16,696 nt of DNA from an uncultured Eubacteriales bacterium (lineage in GTDB: Bacteria > Bacillota > Clostridia > Peptostreptococcales > Anaerovoracaceae), in contig CADCOV010000223.1 of assembly GCA_902803185.1 (NCBI GenBank), forward strand, positions 1 to 16,696. The letters are read 5' to 3'. Shown here in pieces: positions 11,972 to 16,696 of the stretch (positions are counted from its first letter, which is position 1; each line of letters starts with the position of its first letter). The translations under genes and the position numbers were made by a program. Under the pieces are notes generated by a model. That model ran no database searches and was not told where the DNA came from. It was given only the letters and a program-made list of their open reading frames with translations.

Positions 11972-14193
11972 CCGATCCCTCCGCCGCCGAAGGCCAGGCT
12001 GATGAGCCGCTGCTTCAGGCCGGAGTACCGGAGCTTGATGCTGTTGTTGTCGATCATGTCCTCCATCCGCTTCTGGGAACCGGCCAGCACCACCAGCTTC
12101 TTGCCCCTGGTGACGGCGGTGTACAGAAGGTTCCGGGTCGCCAGCATCGGCGGGAACCAGGTGACCGGCATGACCACCGCCGGGAACTCGCTGCCCTGGC
12201 TCTTGTGGACGGTGACCGCGTAGGCCAGCTCCACCTCGTCCAGCTGGGTGGCGTCGTAGGTGACGAACCGGTCCTCGTCGTAGACCACGGTGACGGTGTT
12301 GTACTCCGGATCGATGCTCTGGATGAAACCCACGTCGCCGTTGAAGATGCCCTGGCCCTCGCTCATGTCCCGCCGCTTCTTCCAGCCGATCTGGTAGTTG
12401 TTGCGGATCTGCATGACCTTGTCCCCCTCCCGGAAGAGGCGGCCGCCGTGCTTCTTTTCGTTCTTGGCCGGGTCCGGCGGGTTCAGGGCCTCCTGCAGCA
12501 TCTCGTTCAGGGCGACGGTGCCCAGGGGTCCCTTGTGGACCGGGGTCAGCACCTGGATGTCTTTGATCGGGTCCAGGTCCGTATAGTAGTCGGAGAGGCG
12601 CCGGGTCGCCAGGTCGATGATCAAAGTCACCAGCGCCGGCTCGCTCCGCCGCTCCATGAAGAAGAAGTCCTTCTCCTTCTCGTTCACGTAAGGATATTCG
12701 CCGCTGTTGATGCGGTGGGCGTTCACCACGATCAGGGACTCCTCCGCCTGGCGGAAGATGTCCGTGAGCCGGGTGGTGTAGACCGCGTCGCTCTCGATGA
12801 TGTCCCGGAGCACGTTCCCCGCCCCCACCGACGGCAGCTGGTCGCAGTCGCCGATCAGGATGAGCCGGGTCCCGGTCCTGATGGCGTCGGTCAGCCCGCC
12901 CATCAGCATCAGGTCGATCATGGAGGCCTCGTCGATGATGACGACGTCGTAGCCCAGCGGCTCGTCGCAGTTCTTGCCGAAGCGCATCTCGTCCGTCTCG
13001 TCGGAGTAGTAGTACTCCAGCAGGCGGTGGATGGTGGAGGCGTAGTGGCCGCTGGTCTCGTTGATCCGCTTGGCCGCCCGCCCCGTCGGCGCCGCGATGG
13101 CGGTCTTCAGGTCGCTCCGCTCGAAGATCCGGATCATCGTGTTGATGATGGTGGTCTTGCCGGTGCCCGGGCCGCCGGTGATGACCGACAGGCCGCAGCC
13201 CACGGAGCTCACGATGGCCCGCTTCTGCTGCTCGCTCAAAACGATCCCGGTGTCCGCCTCGGTCTGGCGGATCATGTTCTCCACGTCCGTCATCAAAGGC
13301 TTCAGCTTCCCGCCGGCGATCCGCATCAGGTCCGCCGCCACCCTCTGTTCGGCGATATAGTACGGGTAGAGGTAGCAGACCTCCTCCCCTTCCAGTTCGT
13401 CCAGTTTGATGACGCCGTCAAAGGCCAGCGCCACGATCTCGTCGAAGATCAGCTCGCCCGGCAGGTCCAGGAGCTCCACGACCTTGTCCACCAGCTCCGC
13501 CCGGGGCATGTAGGTGTTCCCCTCCCCGACGAAGTACCACAGGGCGTATTTGATCCCGCTGCGGATGCGGAAGGGACTGTTCTTCTCCACCCCCAGCTTC
13601 TCCGCCACCTGGTCCGCCTTGCGGAAGCCGAAGCCTCTGACCTCGTCCACCAGCCGGTAAGGGTCCTCCTCCACCAGCGCCACCGCGTCCGGGCCGTAGT
13701 TCTTATATAGGCGCAGGGCCATGGCCGTCGGGATCCCGTAGCTCTGGAACTGCATGGCGATCCTGGCGAACTGCCGGTGCAGGGCAAAGGACTCCGCGAT
13801 GGTGGCGGCGGTCTTGTTGCCGATGCCCTTGACGGTGGTGAGCCGCTCCGGCTCCTCCTCCATGATCCTCAGCGTGTCGTCCCCGAACTTCTCGATGATG
13901 GCGGCCGCCGTCTTGGCGCCCACGCCCTTCACCGTTCCGGAGCACAAAAAATCAAAGATCGCCTCGCTGCTGTCAGGCAAAAGCTCCTCGAACTCGCTGA
14001 AGGCGAACTGCTCCCCGTAGTGCGGGTGGTTTTTGAACACGCCGGTGAGACGGTAGCGGGTGCCCCTGACGCAGTGCGGCAGGTTCCCCACCACCGTGAA
14101 ATATTCGGTTTCCGTTTCCATGACGGCCACGGTGTATCCGTTCTCCTCGTTGCGGAAGATGATATCCGTGATCGTCCCCTGTCTCTCCTCCAT
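11968..14193 (-). CDS. recD2: RecD2-type ATP-dependent DNA helicase
   Basis: 741 aa, the usual RecD2 length (RecD-like, without RecBC). A 5'-3' SF1B helicase for DNA repair and replication-fork maintenance. Order: N-terminal OB-like region (GTITDIIFRNEENGYTV), helix-hairpin-helix-like repeats (VKGVGAKTAAAIIEKFG at 88-104, VKGIGNKTAATIAESF at 121-136, a third GFGFRKADQVAEKLG at 187-201), Walker A GGPGTGKTT (340-348), APTGRAAKR (368-376), Walker B DEAS (421-424), GDCDQLPSVGAGNVL (448-462), TVHKSQGSEF (661-670) and YTAVTRGKKLVVLAG (691-705). All helicase motifs are intact. The ribosome site before ATG 14193 is weak, and yhaM ends 24 nt upstream, so coupling is likely. Its stop overlaps the comF start by 4 nt. 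Confidence 0.95.
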   Translation of the reverse strand: MEERQGTITDIIFRNEENGYTVAVMETETEYFTVVGNLPHCVRGTRYRLTGVFKNHPHYGEQFAFSEFEELLPDSSEAIFDFLCSGTVKGVGAKTAAAIIEKFGDDTLRIMEEEPERLTTVKGIGNKTAATIAESFALHRQFARIAMQFQSYGIPTAMALRLYKNYGPDAVALVEEDPYRLVDEVRGFGFRKADQVAEKLGVEKNSPFRIRSGIKYALWYFVGEGNTYMPRAELVDKVVELLDLPGELIFDEIVALAFDGVIKLDELEGEEVCYLYPYYIAEQRVAADLMRIAGGKLKPLMTDVENMIRQTEADTGIVLSEQQKRAIVSSVGCGLSVITGGPGTGKTTIINTMIRIFERSDLKTAIAAPTGRAAKRINETSGHYASTIHRLLEYYYSDETDEMRFGKNCDEPLGYDVVIIDEASMIDLMLMGGLTDAIRTGTRLILIGDCDQLPSVGAGNVLRDIIESDAVYTTRLTDIFRQAEESLIVVNAHRINSGEYPYVNEKEKDFFFMERRSEPALVTLIIDLATRRLSDYYTDLDPIKDIQVLTPVHKGPLGTVALNEMLQEALNPPDPAKNEKKHGGRLFREGDKVMQIRNNYQIGWKKRRDMSEGQGIFNGDVGFIQSIDPEYNTVTVVYDEDRFVTYDATQLDEVELAYAVTVHKSQGSEFPAVVMPVTWFPPMLATRNLLYTAVTRGKKLVVLAGSQKRMEDMIDNNSIKLRYSGLKQRLISLAFGGGGIG

Positions 14194-14216
14194 GGTGAAC
14201 GCCCGGCCCCGCCGCT

Positions 14217-15182
14217 CTACTTGTGGAAGGTCGGCTTATAGACCTTGCGGTTGTCCAGGGTGCGCACCCGCTCGGAGAAGGTGCCCGGCTCCACGCCCTC
14301 CAGCGCGTCCTCCATGTCGAACATGCGGGCGTCCATGATGTCCAGGTAGTGCAGGATCTCCGCCTCCGGGAACATCGGCTTCTTCGGGCTGCCGAAGTCC
14401 GGCTCGTAGTGGTGGGACAGCACCATGTGCTCCAGCAAAATGGCCTTCTCCTCGCCCACGCCCAGCTCCCGGCAAAGCTCGTCGATCATGGTGACGCCCT
14501 GGGTGATGTGGCCCAGCAGCTGTCCCTTCATGGAATAGCCGGAGGCCACGCCGTTCTCGCCGGCGTCGATCTCGTTCAGCTTCTCCATGTCGTGGATGAT
14601 GACGCCGCAGGTCACCAGATCCCGGTCCAGGATGTCGTAGACGTCGCAGAGCCCCTGCCCCGCCATCAGCATCCTCTTCATGTGCCAGAGCAGGCCGCCG
14701 AACTCCGCATGGTGGTTCTTGGCCGCCGCCGGATAGTACATCAGGCGCTCCTTCTCCCGCTCCAGCAGGGTCACCGCCACGTTGCGGAGGTCGTCGTCCC
14801 CGATCTCCCTGGCGATCCCCATGATATAGCCGTACATCTCCTCCGGCACCTCCGGCGCCGCCTTGATGAAATCGTCCATGTTCAGGCCGTCCGCCGGGGA
14901 GCTCTTGCGGATCCTTAAGACCCTGAGCTGCACGTTCCCCTGCCACTCGGTGACCTGGGCCTTGACCTTGATGATCTCGCCCTCTTTGATCGCGGACAGC
15001 GCCGGCTGCTCCGCATCGGTCACGTCCCACTTCTTCCCGGACACCTCGCCGGTCTTGTCCGCCAGGTGCATGTCCAGGTATTGCTTCTTATTCGATCCGA
15101 CCCGGATGCCGATGGATTTCACCATGAAAAAGTCGATGAACTCCATGTTGCTCTTCAGGTCTTTGACGTAAAACTGCTTCAT
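14217..15182 (-). CDS. yhaM: YhaM-family 3'-5' exoribonuclease (OB fold + HD domain)
   Basis: 321 aa; B. subtilis YhaM has about 314. Residues 15-95 match the OB-fold nucleic-acid-binding domain (YLDMHLADKTGEVSGKKWD). Residues about 155-290 are the HD nuclease domain: HHAEFGGLLWHMKRM (157-171), GVIIHDMEKLNEID (193-206) with His197-Asp198, GQLLGHITQG (220-229), LSHHYEPDFGSPKKP (255-269) and EAEILHYLDIMDARM (273-287). These match the metal-binding His/Asp set of the YhaM/Cbf1 group, Mn-dependent enzymes acting on RNA and single-stranded DNA. First gene of the yhaM-recD2-comF operon; its promoter at 15221-15249 is near consensus. GGGAG lies about 10 nt before the ATG. Confidence 0.94.
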   Translation of the reverse strand: MKQFYVKDLKSNMEFIDFFMVKSIGIRVGSNKKQYLDMHLADKTGEVSGKKWDVTDAEQPALSAIKEGEIIKVKAQVTEWQGNVQLRVLRIRKSSPADGLNMDDFIKAAPEVPEEMYGYIMGIAREIGDDDLRNVAVTLLEREKERLMYYPAAAKNHHAEFGGLLWHMKRMLMAGQGLCDVYDILDRDLVTCGVIIHDMEKLNEIDAGENGVASGYSMKGQLLGHITQGVTMIDELCRELGVGEEKAILLEHMVLSHHYEPDFGSPKKPMFPEAEILHYLDIMDARMFDMEDALEGVEPGTFSERVRTLDNRKVYKPTFHK

Positions 15183-15220
15183 AAATGATCACTCCCTCGT
15201 ATCCGACTCGGTACTTTTTG

Positions 15221-15249
15221 ATTATAAAAGATTCCCCATACAATGTAAA
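15221..15249 (-). promoter_or_regulatory. Promoter of the yhaM-recD2-comF operon
   Basis: On the minus strand, TTTACA (15244-15249), a 17-bp spacer and perfect TATAAT (15221-15226); start near 15213, leader about 30 nt. The -35 box directly adjoins the T-run of the upstream response-regulator terminator. Confidence 0.87.
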
Positions 15250-15280
15250 CAAAAAGAGACCGCGCGGTCGCGCAGTCCCT
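15250..15280 (-). terminator. Terminator of the response regulator gene
   Basis: Stem GACCGCGC (15258-15265) with GCGCAGTC (15270-15277), one G-U pair in the RNA and a 4-nt loop; two further pairs are possible. On the minus strand it is followed by TCTTTTTG (15250-15257). It starts 13 nt after the gene's stop codon. Confidence 0.85.
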
Positions 15281-15290
15281 GTCATCCTCT

Positions 15291-16004
15291 CTATTTGATC
15301 TTCTCGATCTTGTAACCGATGCCCCAGACCACCTTCAGGTACTTCGGGTTCTTCGGATTGATCTCGATCTTCTCCCGGATCCGGCGGATGTGGACCGCCA
15401 CGGTGTTCTCCGGGTTGTAGGCCGGCTCGTTCCAGACGTGCTCGTAGATCTGCTCGATGGAGAACACCTTGCCCGCGTTCTGGATCAGCAGCTTCAGGAT
15501 GCCGAACTCCGTCGGCGTCAAAGTCACCTGCTCCCCGTCCACGGTCACGGTCTTCTCGTTGTCGTCCACGACCAGGCCGCCGTTCCGATAGATGCCCTCC
15601 TTCGTCTCGGCGTCCATGCTCCCGAGGCTGGTGAACCGCCTCAGCTGGGACTTGACCCTGGCCACCAGCTCCAGCGGATTGAACGGCTTGGTGATGTAGT
15701 CGTCCGCCCCCACGTTCAGCCCGGTGATCTTGTCGTAGTCCTCGCTCTTCGCCGACAGCATGATGATCGGGATGTTCTTCTCCTCCCGGATCTTCATCGT
15801 CGTCCGGATCCCATCCAGCTTCGGCATCATCACGTCCATCAGGATCAGGTGGATCGGCTCCTCGCTCACGATCTTCAAAGCCTCCATCCCATCGTAGGCC
15901 TTGAACACCCGATACCCCTCGTTCTCCAGATAGATCTCCACGGCGCCCGCGATCTCCTTGTCGTCATCGCAGACCAGAATGTTCATCTTGTTATTGCTGT
16001 CCAT
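15291..16004 (-). CDS. OmpR/PhoB-family response regulator
   Basis: 237 aa. Receiver domain at about 7-122: acidic pocket Asp13-15 (VCDDDKEIAG), phosphoacceptor Asp57 (LILMDVMMPKLDG), Ser84 (IMLSAKSED) and Lys106 (YITKPFNPLELVARV). The C-terminal winged helix (about 140-235) shows LTPTEFGILKLLIQNAGKVF, the VHIRRIREKIE recognition helix and YLKVVWGIGYKIEK. All phosphotransfer residues are intact, so a histidine kinase is expected, but none is adjacent; the gene is flanked by its own terminator and a non-coding region with an outward-facing gene. It resembles VanR-like regulators of Clostridia, but the regulon cannot be predicted. GGGAGAG lies about 5 nt before the chosen ATG; another ATG six codons in is possible. 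Confidence 0.93.
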   Translation of the reverse strand: MDSNNKMNILVCDDDKEIAGAVEIYLENEGYRVFKAYDGMEALKIVSEEPIHLILMDVMMPKLDGIRTTMKIREEKNIPIIMLSAKSEDYDKITGLNVGADDYITKPFNPLELVARVKSQLRRFTSLGSMDAETKEGIYRNGGLVVDDNEKTVTVDGEQVTLTPTEFGILKLLIQNAGKVFSIEQIYEHVWNEPAYNPENTVAVHIRRIREKIEINPKNPKYLKVVWGIGYKIEKIK

Positions 16005-16057
16005 CGCTTCTCTCCCATCTTCCCGTCATACCCGCTGCCGCATCCGGCACCACCTAT

Positions 16058-16066
16058 ACTGTAGCA
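16058..16066 (-). promoter_or_regulatory. Possible extended -10 of the response regulator gene
   Basis: The minus strand reads TGCTACAGT, a TGn-extended -10 with four of six matches in the hexamer, about 55 bp upstream of the start codon. No -35 is clear, so this is a tentative call. Confidence 0.35.
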
Positions 16067-16090
16067 CATTTTCCCGGAAAAAGATAGACG

Positions 16091-16130
16091 GCGGCGTGGG
16101 TGGGCGCGGGTGGCGTGGTGTGGCGCTGGG
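16091..16130 (+). other. G-rich patch with four GGG runs
   Basis: The plus strand has GGG at 16098-16100, 16102-16104, 16108-16110 and 16128-16130, with several GG steps between. Three runs are tightly spaced; the last loop is 17 nt. A G-quadruplex is conceivable but not certain. It lies upstream of the response regulator and before the direct repeats. Confidence 0.4.
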
Positions 16131-16138
16131 CATCGTGG

Positions 16139-16230
16139 CTATGTCCAAAAAACGGATCATATCGATATTTGGCATCAAAATCGACGCTTTTCCCAACTAT
16201 GGGCATAAAATAATACAAATGTAAACCCAA
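16139..16230. repeat. Degenerate direct repeat, copy A
   Basis: About 92 nt sharing ordered blocks with 16252-16345: CTATGTCCAA, TGGCATCA, ATCG-CG-TTT, TGGGCAT and GTAAACCCAA. It contains a short inverted CCCA/TGGG element (16194-16204). Copies are 21 nt apart. No gene is evident within; the function is unknown. Confidence 0.75.
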
Positions 16231-16251
16231 ACGAGCCTTCAAAGCAGTTTT

Positions 16252-16345
16252 CTATGTCCAAATCCGTAGAAAGTCCAGATCCTGGCATCAATATCGGCGG
16301 TTTCCCGATTTTTGGGCATGAGATGTTGTATTATCGTAAACCCAA
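16252..16345. repeat. Degenerate direct repeat, copy B
   Basis: About 94 nt; same block order and spacing as copy A (CTATGTCCAA at 16252, TGGGCAT in the middle, GTAAACCCAA ending at 16345). Divergence is concentrated between the blocks, suggesting selected sites or an old duplication. The remaining non-coding sequence of 16005-16471 outside the repeats, G-rich patch and promoters shows nothing I can name. Confidence 0.75.
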
Positions 16346-16420
16346 GTATCCAGATGTCGGCGCCGTGTTCTGCCACCCGCCGCCCCGGCCGCATTTTCCC
16401 GTGCCGCCCGGCCCGGAGTA

Positions 16421-16429
16421 TGCTATAAT
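16421..16429 (+). promoter_or_regulatory. Extended -10 promoter of the right-edge gene
   Basis: TGCTATAAT is a perfect extended -10 (TATAAT at 16424-16429). No recognisable -35 sits at 16401-16406. Start near 16436, leader about 36 nt. Confidence 0.65.
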
Positions 16430-16471
16430 ATATGAGTTAATGAGCAACATACCTGCAAGGAGGCGGCTTCA

Positions 16472-16696
16472 ATGGCAGAGGAATTAAGACAGACAGCGGC
16501 AGCGGAAACAGAAATGCACGGACCGGCGGCGCCGGAACATACGGGGCATGCGACGGAGGCGGTACAGGCCACCGTCGATAAGTCCAAGCTGAGCGTGGAA
16601 GACGAGATGCGCTATACGCTTTGGTACCGGTTCGGCCACGACGACGATCCGGACCTGGACGAGGGGCAGATCAGCTTCCTGACCACCTGCTTCAGC
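16472..16696 (+). CDS. Hypothetical protein, 3' part outside window
   Basis: Seventy-five codons are present and the frame stays open to the right edge. ATG 16472 follows AAGGAGG (16457-16463) by 8 nt and a perfect extended -10 lies 43 nt upstream, so this is a real start. The first ~35 residues are an Ala/Glu/Thr-rich, probably disordered stretch (MAEELRQTAAAETEMHGPAA). From about residue 40 a folded domain seems to begin (LSVEDEMRYTLWYRFGHDDD, then GQISFLTTCFS). No signal peptide is seen. I do not recognise the family; the domain that would identify it lies beyond the window. It faces away from the response regulator across the repeat-bearing region. Confidence 0.8.
   Translation, partial: MAEELRQTAAAETEMHGPAAPEHTGHATEAVQATVDKSKLSVEDEMRYTLWYRFGHDDDPDLDEGQISFLTTCFS

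Noticed and set aside
16139..16345. CRISPR array or IS element ends
   Set aside because: Only two diverged copies, no uniform spacers, no short identical repeats, and no transposase or cas gene nearby.
16254..16487. 77-codon plus-strand frame in the repeat region, similar to the 27-residue end of the frame at 15958-16224
   Set aside because: The shared GI-I--FP--GH residues come from the DNA repeat itself; there are no ribosome sites, and the frame runs into the real start at 16472.

Overview
The window looks like a chromosomal core segment of a GC-rich anaerobic Bacillota (Clostridia-type) bacterium. This rests on gene content: a diadenylate cyclase cdaA/cdaR pair, long-form hibernation factor hpf, YhaM-type exoribonuclease, RecD2 helicase, ComF, a YwlG (TIGR01440) protein, strong AGGAGG ribosome sites and housekeeping TTGACA/TATAAT-like promoters. 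I cannot name the genus. Almost everything is on the minus strand; only a LuxR-type regulator, rpsT and a truncated gene at the right edge are on the plus strand.

Layout from left to right. (1) 1-860: a truncated PanB-like protein whose metal ligands are missing, divergent from a LuxR-type regulator (1037-1801), with a perfect 16-bp palindrome between them. (2) rpsT (1933-2205) has its own strong promoter and a terminator shared with the convergent operon. (3) 8780-2317, minus strand: an apparent six-gene operon cdaA-cdaR-ahcY-ywlG-nadE-murE, with a promoter at 8820-8848 and a terminator at 2258-2289. It joins c-di-AMP synthesis, S-adenosylhomocysteine recycling, NAD synthesis and peptidoglycan precursor synthesis; the glmM that usually follows cdaAR is not here. 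(4) hpf (9453-8920) is a separate unit with an extended -10 promoter, a folded leader and a strong terminator. (5) 9575-9780: a ~205-nt structured RNA closed by a 24-bp helix, placed like the known raiA-motif ncRNA upstream of hpf. (6) 11162-9810: a two-gene cassette of visibly lower GC, made of an unrecognised 175-aa protein and an XRE-HTH protein fused to a SpoT/MESH1-like HD hydrolase domain. It lies between comF and the raiA-like RNA. (7) 15182-11252: a yhaM-recD2-comF operon from a near-consensus promoter; recD2 and comF overlap by 4 nt at a TTG start. (8) 16004-15291: an OmpR-family response regulator with no kinase in view, ended by a terminator that touches the next promoter. (9) 16005-16471: a 467-nt non-coding stretch with a G-rich patch and two degenerate ~93-nt direct repeats, then the promoter and first 75 codons of an unidentified gene.

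The most notable items are the raiA-like RNA and structured hpf leader, the alarmone-hydrolase-like cassette inserted next to them (hibernation factors and alarmones are functionally linked), and the PanB-like protein lacking the expected metal site. All numbers come from reading the sequence by eye; no database search was run.
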